A stretch of DNA of 64,000 bases from Tissierella praeacuta_A (GCF_040396155.1 NZ_JBEBOY010000003.1:1-64000); one strand, 5' to 3'. Shown: positions 1 through 8,353, counted from the stretch's first letter. Translations and numbers: made by a program. Notes: generated from the letters alone by a model not told the origin.

Positions 1-60
1 GGTTTTGGTGATAGAAATTTCATTTTTATATCACCATGAATAATTCAGGTTAAATATAAG

Positions 61-98
61 AATACTCATATTTACTTTAGATATGAGTATTTTTATTT
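61..98 (+). terminator. Intrinsic terminator of an upstream gene
   Basis: An 11-bp perfect stem (AATACTCATAT at 61-71 with its complement at 81-91) and a 9-nt loop run into TTTTATTTT. It probably ends a gene lying left of the window. Confidence 0.75.
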
Positions 99-119
99 TA
101 CAAATAGTATTTAAAATCA

Positions 120-148
120 TTGAAACAATTTTTTATTTGATATATAAT
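120..148 (+). promoter_or_regulatory. Strong sigma-A-type promoter
   Basis: TTGAAA (120-125), a 17-nt spacer and a perfect TATAAT (143-148). Transcription would begin near 155 and run through the small ORF at 210 to the terminator near 350, giving an RNA of about 200 nt. Confidence 0.65.
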
Positions 149-209
149 GTATATGAAAAGTTTTCGTGCTTTAATTCGGTAATATAAAATTAGGTTAATT
201 AGGAGCATC

Positions 210-311
210 TTGAGTAAGATCATGTATATAAGTAAATATAACAAGTATATTGAAGAAACTAATAAGTGTTATTACAAAACATATGAAAAACTATATCAGA
301 ATAAACGATAG
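210..311 (+). CDS. Possible 33-aa basic, tyrosine-rich peptide
   Basis: This open frame runs TTG to TAG and encodes 33 residues rich in Lys and Tyr; it begins MSKIMYISKYNKY. AGGAG (201-205) lies 4 nt before the TTG, and an in-frame ATG follows at 222. I recognise no family. The promoter at 120-148 and the terminator at 312-356 enclose it exactly, so the unit is either a tiny protein gene or a small RNA carrying a fortuitous frame. The short RBS spacing and lack of a known family keep the coding call tentative. Confidence 0.35.
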   Translation: MSKIMYISKYNKYIEETNKCYYKTYEKLYQNKR

Positions 312-356
312 CCAGCAAAAACAAGATATAATATGTGTTTTTTGCGGGTTTTTTTG
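312..356 (+). terminator. Intrinsic terminator of the short unit
   Basis: GCAAAAAC (315-322) pairs with GTTTTTTGC (337-345), followed by GGGTTTTTTT. It sits immediately after the stop of the 33-codon frame. Confidence 0.7.
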
Positions 357-658
357 TACTTAAATTTATAAAGGTGATAATTTAATTCCAAGAATAATCA
401 AAATCTGCTATTAACTAACTAATTATAAAGCATGAAAGCTTACTAGAGAAAGAAGAGATAATATATTAATTGAAAGGAGGGATCTACTATTAGGGCTAGA
501 CTTGATTTTTAGATAACTAAAGGAAGAATTAGTGATTTAATAAAAAACGTATAAATAATGATTTTTACTATTTATACGTACTATATTTGAAAAAATTCAA
601 GAACATAAGGATATTGCATATAAATCTTATTAAATATTAATTTAATGGAGGAATGAAA
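357..658. other. Non-coding gap with an 11-bp inverted repeat
   Basis: No complete gene is visible. ACGTATAAATA (547-557) and its exact complement (569-579) are separated by 11 nt and lie about 80 nt before the epimerase start, a position that suits an operator or a 5' hairpin. A good RBS-like GAAAGGAGGGA near 472-482 is followed by only a seven-codon frame, perhaps a relic of a lost gene. Confidence 0.4.
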
Positions 659-1750
659 ATGAAAATTACAGATATTAGAATAGGAGAGATTTCAGTACCG
701 CTTAAAACACCTTTTAAAACAGCATTGAGAACTGTAAACAGTGTTGAAGATATAATGGTTGAAATTCATACGGATACAGGTAATATTGGATTTGGAGAAG
801 CTCCTCCAACGGGTGTTATAACTGGAGACACTAAAGGAGCAATAGTTGGAGCAATCCAAGACCATATAAAGAAAAGCATAGTTGGTATGGATTTGGAAAA
901 CTTTGAAGATATAATGCTGAAATTAAATAAATGTGTTTTGAATAATACAAGTGCTAAAGCGGCAATAGATATAGCACTTTATGATTTATACGGTCAATTA
1001 TATAATGCTCCTCTTTATAAAATTCTAGGAGGTTATAGAAAAGAAATAATAACTGATATTACTATAAGTGTTAATTCTCCAGAGGAAATGGCAAGTGATA
1101 GTATAGATGCTATTAAAAGAGGATTCACAACATTGAAAATTAAAGTTGGAAAAGATTCTTTAATGGATTTGGAAAGAATGAAGGCCATAAGAAAGGCTGT
1201 AGGATATGATGTAAAACTTAGAATAGATGCAAATCAAGGATGGAAGCCAAAAGAGGCTGTTCAAGCTCTTAGAAAGATGGAAGATGCAGGGTTAGATATT
1301 GAATTTGTTGAACAACCTGTAGAAGCAAGTGATATTGATGGTTTGAAATTCGTAACTGACAATGTATCTATACCTGTTTTAGCAGATGAAAGCGTATTTT
1401 CTCCTCAAAATGCATTAACCATACTTCAAAAAAGAGCAGCTGATTTTGTAAATATTAAGCTAATGAAAACAGGTGGCATCCATAATGCTCTTAAAATATG
1501 TTCTATAGCAGAAATATATGGAGTAGAATGTATGATAGGCTGTATGTTAGAAGCGAAAGTTAGTGTAAATGCAGCAGTACATTTAGCAGCGGCAAAAAGT
1601 ATAATAACAAAAATAGATTTAGATGGTCCTGTACTTTGCAGTGAAGATCCTGTAGAGGGAGGAGCAATTTTTGATGAATATAAAATTACTTTAAATGATG
1701 ATCCTGGTCTTGGAATTAAGAAGATTAATGGCATAAGATATTTAGATTAA
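659..1750 (+). CDS. Dipeptide (L-Ala-D/L-Glu-type) epimerase, enolase superfamily
   Basis: Probably epimerises the D-Glu residue of L-Ala-D-Glu released from peptidoglycan so that the dipeptide can be hydrolysed in the cytoplasm. In the 363-aa product the superfamily signature is intact: Lys160-x-Lys162 and Lys267 flank the active site as acid/base pair, Asp190, Glu218 and Asp243 form the Mg site (DAN, EQP and ADES motifs), and Asp320/Asp322 in a DLDG motif match the residues that hold the dipeptide amino group in Bacillus YkfB. GGAGG at 647-651 lies 7 nt before the ATG at 659 but only 1 nt before the ATG at 653, so 659 is chosen. It is followed by a DUF819 protein and an NlpC/P60-like protein, fitting a murein-peptide pathway. 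Other dipeptide specificities are possible. Confidence 0.88.
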   Translation: MKITDIRIGEISVPLKTPFKTALRTVNSVEDIMVEIHTDTGNIGFGEAPPTGVITGDTKGAIVGAIQDHIKKSIVGMDLENFEDIMLKLNKCVLNNTSAKAAIDIALYDLYGQLYNAPLYKILGGYRKEIITDITISVNSPEEMASDSIDAIKRGFTTLKIKVGKDSLMDLERMKAIRKAVGYDVKLRIDANQGWKPKEAVQALRKMEDAGLDIEFVEQPVEASDIDGLKFVTDNVSIPVLADESVFSPQNALTILQKRAADFVNIKLMKTGGIHNALKICSIAEIYGVECMIGCMLEAKVSVNAAVHLAAAKSIITKIDLDGPVLCSEDPVEGGAIFDEYKITLNDDPGLGIKKINGIRYLD

Positions 1751-1798
1751 AATTTTAATAAAATAATTTATTGTGTTAATTAAATTTATAGGAGTAGT

Positions 1799-1869
1799 GA
1801 ATACTTTCTTACAGAGAAAGTATTCCTATATTGATTAATTATAAATTAACGCAGTAGGTTAATTTATAA
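1799..1869. promoter_or_regulatory. Two tandem hairpins between epimerase and DUF819 genes
   Basis: GAATACTTTCT (1799-1809) pairs with 1815-1825, and TTATAAATTAAC (1839-1850) pairs perfectly with 1858-1869 around a 7-nt loop. Neither is followed by a clear U tract, so an operator or RNA-stability element is more likely than a terminator. The second ends 17 nt before the next gene's RBS. Confidence 0.4.
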
Positions 1870-1897
1870 AATAAAAATTATGAAAAGGAGAGATACA

Positions 1898-3055
1898 ATG
1901 ATTACCAATGGCTTTACTTATATTGCATTTTTAGTTTTCTTTGCAGCTATTCTTGTAGGAATAAAAAAGATTACCAACTGGAAAATCTTTGATTATGTTC
2001 CTCCCATTGTAATGGTGTATTTGTTCAACATGCTTTTCTGTACTTTTAATCTATGGGATATATCAGCTACTTCAGCTGCATACTCTGCTGTAAAGAACAA
2101 TATGTTATATGGTATGATCTTTGTTATGTTATTACGTTGTGATGTACGTAGAATGGTTAAACTGGGACCAAGGATTCTTACCATTTTCTTTAGTTGTGCA
2201 TTAACTATTGTGTTAGGATTTATTGTTACTTTTATAATATTTAAAGGTGCCCTTGGTGCAGAATCATGGAGAGCATTTGGCGCCCTTTGTGCATCATGGA
2301 TTGGCGGATCAGGTAATATGGCTGCTATGCAGCTGGCATTTGAAGTTCCAGAAGGTGATTATGCTTGTGCACTTATTGTTGATACGATTTTTTATTCAGT
2401 CTGGATTGCTGTTTTACTTATTGCTGTTCCTTATGCAGAAAGATGGAACAAATTCTGTAAAGCCAACATATCAAGCTTGGAGAAGGTTTCAGTAATGTCA
2501 AGTGATGATGAATCTGAGAAACATAAGGTTGACGGTGCTAGTCTTACAATTCTTTTAGGTCTGTCTTTTATGGTCTCTGCATTAAGCCAGAATGCTGGAG
2601 GTTGGCTCAATGAAATTACAGGAATTAGTGCTTCAACATGGACTGTACTTATAGTTACATTTGTCGGGCTTATTGCAGCTTTATCTCCCCTTGGGAAAAT
2701 TGGAGGTGCAGAGGAATTATCAACTATGTATCTTTACGTAGTTATTTCATTACTTGCATCTCGTGCAGGCCTGAACGATCTAATGAGTGCACCACTTTGG
2801 CTATTGGCTGGTTTAGTTGTACTTATTGTTCATATCGTTTTGATGGTTATTATTTCAAAAGCATTTCATTTTGACCTTTGTATGGTATCCACTGCTTCCC
2901 TTGCAAATATTGGTGGAGCAGCTTCTGCACCTATAGTAGCTGCTGCATATGATGGAAGTTATGCTGGCATAGGTGTTTTGATGGGAGTTTTAGGAGCAGC
3001 GGCTGGAAATATTTTAGGGCTGCTATGTGGATATATAATGAAATTGTTGGCTTGA
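1898..3055 (+). CDS. DUF819-family integral membrane protein, putative transporter
   Basis: A polytopic membrane protein of 385 aa with about ten hydrophobic segments, including a conserved-looking WIGGSGNMAAM stretch in the first half and a glycine/alanine-rich helix near the end, both typical of the DUF819 (YjcL) family. The family is thought to be transporter-like, but its substrate is not established to my knowledge. The ATG at 1898 is chosen over the upstream ATG at 1880 because AGGAG (1886-1890) is 7 nt before it. The position between a dipeptide epimerase and a secreted NlpC/P60-like peptidase makes a murein-derived dipeptide a reasonable cargo; this is inference from context only. Confidence 0.8.
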   Translation: MITNGFTYIAFLVFFAAILVGIKKITNWKIFDYVPPIVMVYLFNMLFCTFNLWDISATSAAYSAVKNNMLYGMIFVMLLRCDVRRMVKLGPRILTIFFSCALTIVLGFIVTFIIFKGALGAESWRAFGALCASWIGGSGNMAAMQLAFEVPEGDYACALIVDTIFYSVWIAVLLIAVPYAERWNKFCKANISSLEKVSVMSSDDESEKHKVDGASLTILLGLSFMVSALSQNAGGWLNEITGISASTWTVLIVTFVGLIAALSPLGKIGGAEELSTMYLYVVISLLASRAGLNDLMSAPLWLLAGLVVLIVHIVLMVIISKAFHFDLCMVSTASLANIGGAASAPIVAAAYDGSYAGIGVLMGVLGAAAGNILGLLCGYIMKLLA

Positions 3056-3080
3056 TGATTGTAATTTTATAAATAAATAT

Positions 3081-3116
3081 AAGTCCCTTACCTGAAAGCA
3101 GATAAGGGACTTTTTA
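3081..3116 (+). terminator. Intrinsic terminator after DUF819 gene
   Basis: AAGTCCCTTA (3081-3090) pairs perfectly with TAAGGGACTT (3103-3112), followed by TTTAT. Confidence 0.85.
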
Positions 3117-3152
3117 TAAAAACACAAACAATACTAATGAGGGGGAATAGAA

Positions 3153-4514
3153 ATGAAAAAGGGATTGATATCCATTTTCTTAATGTTATCTATATTTATG
3201 TCGCTAGTTATGCCTAGTTTTGCATCAAAAACAGCTATACAAATTTCCAATGCAGTCTATCTTGGAGTTGTTGGATATGGTATTGCTGAAGCTGGCAATA
3301 AGGATAATTTCCAGTATCGATTTAGTGTAGATGGAGAAGAAGTTATTTATAGAGTATCTAATGTAAATGGCTACGCAATTAATAATGTTTTAGCTGAAGG
3401 ATATATATTTGATTTAACTGTTGAAAGTAATACAATCATAGGTATTAATGCTGCTGAACCTGATGTAATAGGAACTGTTCAATCTATAGGATTAAGTTCC
3501 ATAACAGTGAGCGGAAACGATGTTAATATTACTGAGGATACAAAAGTTTATGAGATCCTTACTAAGGCAGGAGGAGCAGAAGTTAAAACCGTATCTTTAG
3601 AAACTGGTAGGTCAGTAAAGGTATATGGTAATCCAGCCGATGCTATTTATATTACATTCATATCAGATCCATATGAAGCACCAATTAGTGGAGTACCTGG
3701 TCAGCGGACACTTAAAAATTTTCTTGCTACTGCTATGGAACCTGTTGGGACAGTTCTATATATTTACGGCGGCAGTTGGGATTGGCAAGACTTAGGCTCA
3801 AGTAACCAAGCAACAAGTATTGGACTATTTCATACATGGATGGATTTCTTCCAATCAAAGGACCATACTTATACCTATAGAAATAACGATAATTTTGCTG
3901 AAAGTTATTATCCGCATAAGGGATATAACGAATATTACTATGCAGGTATGGACTGCTCAGGATATGTGGGTTGGGCATTATACAATGTAATGAATACACA
4001 AAACAGTAAAGATGGTTATGTTATGAGTTCAACAAAGATGGCAAGGACTTTTGCTGAAGACTATGGATATGGTACTTGGACTCGTGAATTTAATAGTTCA
4101 AGCTTTAAAGCAGGAGATATATTTAGTATAAATGGGCATGTATGCATTTGCCTAGGAGTATGTGATGATGGAAGTTTGGTTATTCTGCATTCTACACCAT
4201 CTGATAGTAGGAGTGGTAATCCTGGAGGTGGTGTACAGCTCAGTGGTATAGGAGAAAATGAAGACTGTCACGCTTATAAACTTGCTAAAAAATATATGGA
4301 ATGCTATTATCCAGCATGGAGCCATAGATATCCAGCAGTTTTTAAAACCTATAGCAGCTACACCTCTCTTTCAAATGCTAATGCAGGTAAATTCTCCTGG
4401 AATCTCAATGAAACGGGTTTATTAGATCCAGATGGATATAAAGATAAATCAGCAGGAGAGATTTTAAAAGATTTATTTGGTGAAAATACTGGTGAAGAAA
4501 TTGGAAATAAATAA
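3153..4514 (+). CDS. Secreted NlpC/P60-like (C40) cysteine peptidase
   Basis: The 453-aa product begins with a Sec signal peptide ending near PSFAS (residue 25). Residues about 30-175 form a beta-rich region of unknown family. The second half carries the C40 core: catalytic Cys268 in MDCSGYVGW, His329 in INGHV, and a probable third polar residue, His346, in ILHST. Such enzymes cut peptidoglycan stem peptides, often between D-Glu and the diamino acid. AGGGGGAATAG precedes the ATG. The gene has its own terminator upstream but follows the epimerase and DUF819 gene on the same strand, matching the logic of Bacillus ykfABC, where YkfC is the NlpC/P60 member. The exact bond cleaved cannot be read from sequence. 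Confidence 0.8.
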   Translation: MKKGLISIFLMLSIFMSLVMPSFASKTAIQISNAVYLGVVGYGIAEAGNKDNFQYRFSVDGEEVIYRVSNVNGYAINNVLAEGYIFDLTVESNTIIGINAAEPDVIGTVQSIGLSSITVSGNDVNITEDTKVYEILTKAGGAEVKTVSLETGRSVKVYGNPADAIYITFISDPYEAPISGVPGQRTLKNFLATAMEPVGTVLYIYGGSWDWQDLGSSNQATSIGLFHTWMDFFQSKDHTYTYRNNDNFAESYYPHKGYNEYYYAGMDCSGYVGWALYNVMNTQNSKDGYVMSSTKMARTFAEDYGYGTWTREFNSSSFKAGDIFSINGHVCICLGVCDDGSLVILHSTPSDSRSGNPGGGVQLSGIGENEDCHAYKLAKKYMECYYPAWSHRYPAVFKTYSSYTSLSNANAGKFSWNLNETGLLDPDGYKDKSAGEILKDLFGENTGEEIGNK

Positions 4515-4515
4515 A

Positions 4516-4633
4516 GGAAGAACTTCTAGATGGTGTAGAAACTAGAGGAGTGGCAACAATGCTTAATTCAGCAGATGATTCTAATATAGTTTATTTATAT
4601 AGAATATTAATAAAAACTATAAATTGTATATAA
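4516..4633 (+). other. Short coding-like frame, possible gene remnant
   Basis: A frame open from 4516 to the TAA at 4631 reads like protein (KEELLDGVETRGVATMLNS and onward). Its only ATG is at 4559, 8 nt after GGAG, which would give 24 residues. It may be the 3' remnant of a decayed gene or a small peptide gene; I do not recognise it. Confidence 0.2.
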
Positions 4634-4698
4634 TAAATAAAATATTCTAATAAGTCGGAAAGATAGTTGACAATAATTCCACAAGTTGGTACATTATA

Positions 4699-4736
4699 AT
4701 GTAAGTAAATGTATTTTAAAATATATTTACTTACAT
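4699..4736. promoter_or_regulatory. 38-bp near-perfect palindrome over a TATAAT box
   Basis: ATGTAAGTAAAT (4699-4710) and its exact complement (4725-4736) flank an AT-rich centre that also pairs almost completely. TATAAT at 4695-4700 overlaps its left end, and a TTGACA lies at 4667-4672 (22-nt spacing, too long for a textbook promoter). It looks like an operator or promoter-proximal hairpin for the M28 peptidase gene. Confidence 0.45.
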
Positions 4737-4787
4737 CCTCAAATTATTTATAAAGAAATAGATGTACATGAAAGAAGATAATACAAA

Positions 4788-4829
4788 ACTAATGATTGGA
4801 TATCAATATCCAATCATTAGTTTTTATTA
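4788..4829 (+). terminator. Strong hairpin with U tract upstream of M28 peptidase
   Basis: ACTAATGATTGGATAT (4788-4803) pairs with 4806-4821, followed by TTTTATT. It lies between the putative promoter near 4700 and the gene at 4860, so it may act as an attenuator rather than only ending upstream transcription. Confidence 0.65.
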
Positions 4830-4859
4830 AGAACATTTATATGAACAGGGGGAGAAAAG

Positions 4860-6884
4860 ATGTTTAATAAAAAAATTAAGAAGTTGATTTCATTTTTTAT
4901 ACTGGTAGGGTTATTTTTAACTGGATGTACTACTACACAAACTTTACAGTCATCTCAGCAGATATTCATAAAGGATATTTTAGAGTTTTTAACATCAGAA
5001 GAATGTAGTGGACGACTGCCTGGTACAGAAGGAAATAGAAAAGCAGAGGAATATATAAAAGATATTTTTCAAAATTTAGGATTAGAGCATTATAAAGATA
5101 GCTATTTTTTTCAATATAATCATATAGGATGGAAAACTAAAAAAGAAGATTATAAAATGATTATTAAACTCACAGATGGAGAAATATTACAATGTAAATA
5201 TGGGGAAGATTTTTTAGAAAATGATTTGATCAATATTGATTTTAAAGGGAAGCTAACATTAGATTATAAAGATAAGGATATAGAAAACAAATTTATATTA
5301 TTAGAAGAAAGAAGTGATATATTAGAATTGGAGAAAGAACCTAAAGGGGCAATATTTCCTATGGAAAGTTTTAGAAGGGGAGCACCAAGACTTTATACTG
5401 GTGGGATGTCTATGGTGCAAATAAGTCCTCAAGTTTATAATAAGATAAAGGACAAGGGAGTAGAGGAAATAGAGATTAAATTTGAAGTAGAAGTAGTAGA
5501 AGAAGAATTTCCTCAAAACAATATAGTGGGAATAATACCAGGTAATAATAGAAAAAATGCCATAGTAATAACAGCACATTTTGATCACGTCGGGAATAAT
5601 GGAGATATGATATGGAAAGGTGCCATAGATAATGGCACAGGGGTATCCGTATTGTTAAATGCGGCAGAAAGATTAAAGAAACATTCTGAAAAAGAAAAGT
5701 TTGAACAGGATATAGTATTTTGTGCATTTAATGGAGAAGACTCTGGTTTTCAAGGAAGTATTCCATTTGTAAAAGATATAAAAATGATGTATGAAAATAT
5801 ATATAATATAAATATAGACAGTGTAGGAGTTAAAGGCGGAGGGAAATTACTAATAGACGGAGAAGATGATAGCCCACTTATAAAAAGAATTTCTGCACAT
5901 CTAAGGGAATATGATTCTGATATATCTACAGACAAAGAATTAATAAAAGGAAGTAGTGACCATATGGAGTTTATAAATAATGGAATATCTGCAATAGGGT
6001 TGTCTCAAGAGGGATGTGAGGATATAATTCATACTTTAGAGGACGATGTGGACAAAGTAGATATAGAATATTTAGAGAAGTTAGCTCATAGTGTAGCTGA
6101 ATTTATAATAAATAATTCTGAGGAAACTTTTTTGCCTATAGGAGATAATACATCTGCTATGTATGAATGGGAATCTGATAGAATATCAGAGGAACGGAAC
6201 AAATTAAATCTTAACGAATATAAATATATAGAAATAGACGGAAAAGAAAAATTAATTAGAAAGGATACAGATTTTTTTTATGGTTCAGTATTTCCAGATA
6301 TAAGCATTTATAAAGGTAGAAGGATTGAAGATTTTTATAGTTTATATCCTAGTTTTTTATTTCCTGAAAAGTTAGGAGAACATAAACTAATTTTATTGAG
6401 TGCATCTGATAATTCAGAGGATTATGTATCTAATCCAAAATTAGATGAAGTTTATAGAATAGAAAGTAAAATAGAAAATATTGAAATGTTAAATTTAATA
6501 TATGGTCTTGATCCTAAAGATAGAATGGATAAATGGTTTTCTGAAGGTATTGGTATTGTTCTAATAATGGAAGAAGAGAATCAAAGCGAAAGTAATATAA
6601 CTCATTATTCGTATTATCAAGATAATGATATAGATTCTAAGGAAGTTGCCATTGGTGATGAGATATATTATCCTATATATAGGAATTCAGATAATAAATT
6701 AAATGGCTTATATAAAAATGTAAAGGGAAATGGGAAAGTTTATCATATAATTCTTACTGTTCCTTATATAGCAAATGACGATTGGCCCTATGAAACAATA
6801 GATAAGACAATAGAGGCTTATAATAAATTAAATATAAAGGATTTTTTAGAAGATGTATTGAACACATTGAAAGATAATGATTAA
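4860..6884 (+). CDS. M28-family zinc aminopeptidase-like lipoprotein with extra C-terminal region
   Basis: A 674-aa lipoprotein with lipobox LTGC (Cys23), so membrane-anchored outside the cell. Residues about 220-410 carry the M28 di-zinc peptidase core: His240 and Asp242 (AHFDHVG), Asp257 (AIDNGTG), Glu293 (NGEDSG), Asp320 (NIDSVG) and His391 (IIHTLED). The N-terminal 35-80 segment resembles the usual M28 lead-in (SGRLPGTEGN). After residue 410 there are about 260 residues of highly charged sequence I cannot assign, making the protein longer than typical family members. GGGGGAG precedes the ATG. It stands alone, with a palindrome and a hairpin in its leader, and probably trims exogenous peptides. 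Confidence 0.85.
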   Translation: MFNKKIKKLISFFILVGLFLTGCTTTQTLQSSQQIFIKDILEFLTSEECSGRLPGTEGNRKAEEYIKDIFQNLGLEHYKDSYFFQYNHIGWKTKKEDYKMIIKLTDGEILQCKYGEDFLENDLINIDFKGKLTLDYKDKDIENKFILLEERSDILELEKEPKGAIFPMESFRRGAPRLYTGGMSMVQISPQVYNKIKDKGVEEIEIKFEVEVVEEEFPQNNIVGIIPGNNRKNAIVITAHFDHVGNNGDMIWKGAIDNGTGVSVLLNAAERLKKHSEKEKFEQDIVFCAFNGEDSGFQGSIPFVKDIKMMYENIYNINIDSVGVKGGGKLLIDGEDDSPLIKRISAHLREYDSDISTDKELIKGSSDHMEFINNGISAIGLSQEGCEDIIHTLEDDVDKVDIEYLEKLAHSVAEFIINNSEETFLPIGDNTSAMYEWESDRISEERNKLNLNEYKYIEIDGKEKLIRKDTDFFYGSVFPDISIYKGRRIEDFYSLYPSFLFPEKLGEHKLILLSASDNSEDYVSNPKLDEVYRIESKIENIEMLNLIYGLDPKDRMDKWFSEGIGIVLIMEEENQSESNITHYSYYQDNDIDSKEVAIGDEIYYPIYRNSDNKLNGLYKNVKGNGKVYHIILTVPYIANDDWPYETIDKTIEAYNKLNIKDFLEDVLNTLKDND

Positions 6885-6965
6885 ATATAAAGGAGATACT
6901 AGTTTTCATATATTTTTATGGTTAATCTCATAAAAAATGGATATATATATGAAGAAAGATGCATA

Positions 6966-6994
6966 TTCTATATATTGTTTGGAGTATGTATAAT
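6966..6994 (+). promoter_or_regulatory. Promoter of rubrerythrin gene
   Basis: TTCTAT (6966-6971), a 17-nt spacer and a perfect TATAAT (6989-6994), which lies 25 nt before the rubrerythrin start. Confidence 0.5.
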
Positions 6995-7018
6995 GAAAAA
7001 TATAAAGGGGGAATTTTG

Positions 7019-7564
7019 ATGAACGCAATGACTGCAGAAAATTTAAGATCGGCATTTGGTGGTGAATCTCAAGCCCATATGAGATATAGAATATGGGGAG
7101 ATAAGGCAAAAAAGGATGGATTTCCAACAGTAGCTAGATTATTTAGAGCTACATCAGATGCAGAAGAAGTTCATGCTACTTTACATTTTAAAGCATTAAA
7201 AGATGTTTCAGGAGATTTCCTAGTAGCATCTGGAGCAGGATTTGGACTTAGTACTACTTCAGAGAATCTTCAAGGAGCAATCAATGGGGAATTACATGAG
7301 GTAAACCAAATGTATCCAGCTTATATAGCAGTAGCAGAGATGCAAAGAGAAAAAACAGCTTTATCAGCTATGAAATTTGCTATTGAAGCAGAGAAGGTTC
7401 ATGCAGAGCTTTTTACTAAAGCTAAGGAAGCAGTAGATGCAGGTAAAGACTTAGAAGCAAATGTTATAGAACTATGTCCAATTTGCGGATATATAACATT
7501 AACAGGAGAAGAAGACAAATGTCCACTTTGTGGTGCTAAGAAAGAGATATTCATAGAATATTAA
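7019..7564 (+). CDS. Rubrerythrin
   Basis: A 181-aa non-haem iron protein that reduces hydrogen peroxide in anaerobes. The four-helix ferritin-like domain (residues 1-140) carries the diiron ligands: Glu16, the SDAEEVH motif (Glu49/50, His53), Glu91/Glu94 in GELHE and EAEKVHAE near 123-130. The C-terminal rubredoxin-like knuckle binds one iron through Cys153, Cys156, Cys168 and Cys171 (CPICG and CPLCG). The ATG at 7019 is preferred to an upstream in-frame one at 6959 because AAAGGGGG lies just before it and the promoter -10 lies downstream of 6959. It is monocistronic. Confidence 0.95.
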   Translation: MNAMTAENLRSAFGGESQAHMRYRIWGDKAKKDGFPTVARLFRATSDAEEVHATLHFKALKDVSGDFLVASGAGFGLSTTSENLQGAINGELHEVNQMYPAYIAVAEMQREKTALSAMKFAIEAEKVHAELFTKAKEAVDAGKDLEANVIELCPICGYITLTGEEDKCPLCGAKKEIFIEY

Positions 7565-7578
7565 TATTTAAAATAAAT

Positions 7579-7613
7579 GCTAGATGCCAAGGGTGTCTAG
7601 CTTTCTGTTTTTA
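7579..7613 (+). terminator. Intrinsic terminator of rubrerythrin
   Basis: GCTAGATGCC (7579-7588) pairs with GGTGTCTAGC (7592-7601), then TTTCTGTTTTT. Confidence 0.8.
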
Positions 7614-7739
7614 ATTTAATAAACTTGAAATCTATTCAAAAATTAGTATAATTAAATAAGCAGCGTTTTGTTATTAATTATCAATTGTTAATTACGTAAG
7701 TGGACTATGGCTATCAATTGATAAAGGGAGTGTTTTATT

Positions 7740-8336
7740 ATGGTAATTGAAACTATGCTTTTATCTTTACTGCTAGGGAAATTAATAGGTGGAAAGATAA
7801 AAAATATTGGTAACTTATATATAAATGGATGGTATTTATTTGTTGCAGCTTTCTCAGTAGAAATTATATCTTTGTTAATAGTTTCCAGAACCAGTGGAGG
7901 TTTAAATGATATTATAGAAAATAATTTTTTATATATACATATATTCATTTATTTATTATTAATCATTGGTTTAAGTATGAACTTTTATGAAAGAGGATTT
8001 AGAGTCACTTTATTTGGAGCTATTTTAAATTTTTTGCCTCTTTCTTTAAATAACGGAAGAATGCCAGTTGCAATAGATGCACTTAAACATTCCAATTTAT
8101 ATACTCAGTTAGCATTACTAGATGAAGGAAGAATAATGACTCATACTTTAGCTGATGAATTTACAAAATTGGTTTTTTTAGGGGATATAATACCAATTCC
8201 AAAACCATATCCTTTTCCCAAAGTAATAAGTATAGGAGATATTTTTATATCATTAGGACTTTTAATATTGATTCAATCTTATATGAAAAAAAGATATGAA
8301 TCAGAAGGAAAAACCATAGAGTTTTATAGACCCTAA
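7740..8336 (+). CDS. DUF5317-family membrane protein
   Basis: A 198-aa protein with about five hydrophobic segments and the NNGRMPVAIDAL motif characteristic of the DUF5317 family, with a conserved Pro/Phe-rich stretch (IPIPKPYPFPKV) before the last helix. Function unknown. AAAGGGAG precedes the ATG. The leader (about 7670-7730) contains several AATTG-type repeats also seen at 34.9 and 60.1 kb. The following gene is a PrsW-like protease but a terminator separates them. Confidence 0.75.
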   Translation: MVIETMLLSLLLGKLIGGKIKNIGNLYINGWYLFVAAFSVEIISLLIVSRTSGGLNDIIENNFLYIHIFIYLLLIIGLSMNFYERGFRVTLFGAILNFLPLSLNNGRMPVAIDALKHSNLYTQLALLDEGRIMTHTLADEFTKLVFLGDIIPIPKPYPFPKVISIGDIFISLGLLILIQSYMKKRYESEGKTIEFYRP

Positions 8337-8353
8337 TGTCATTAGGGTTTATT
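8331..8353 (+). terminator. Terminator overlapping the DUF5317 stop
   Basis: CCCTAA/TTAGGG stem (8331-8347) followed by TTTATTTTTTT; the left arm includes the stop codon. Confidence 0.75.

Noticed and set aside
1..35. GGTGATA/TATCACC hairpin at the window start as a terminator
   Set aside because: Only 7 bp with a long loop and no U tract; the better terminator is at 61-98.
472..530. Excellent RBS-like GAAAGGAGGGATC as the start of a gene
   Set aside because: The downstream frame closes after a few codons and has no standard start codon.
1426..1734. Long minus-strand ORF inside the epimerase gene
   Set aside because: A shadow of the intact epimerase frame; similar antisense frames inside other clear genes were dismissed for the same reason.
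4768..4830. 20-codon ORF spanning the hairpin before the M28 gene, possible leader peptide
   Set aside because: It has no RBS and no run of one amino acid's codons; the hairpin sequence itself dictates most of the peptide.
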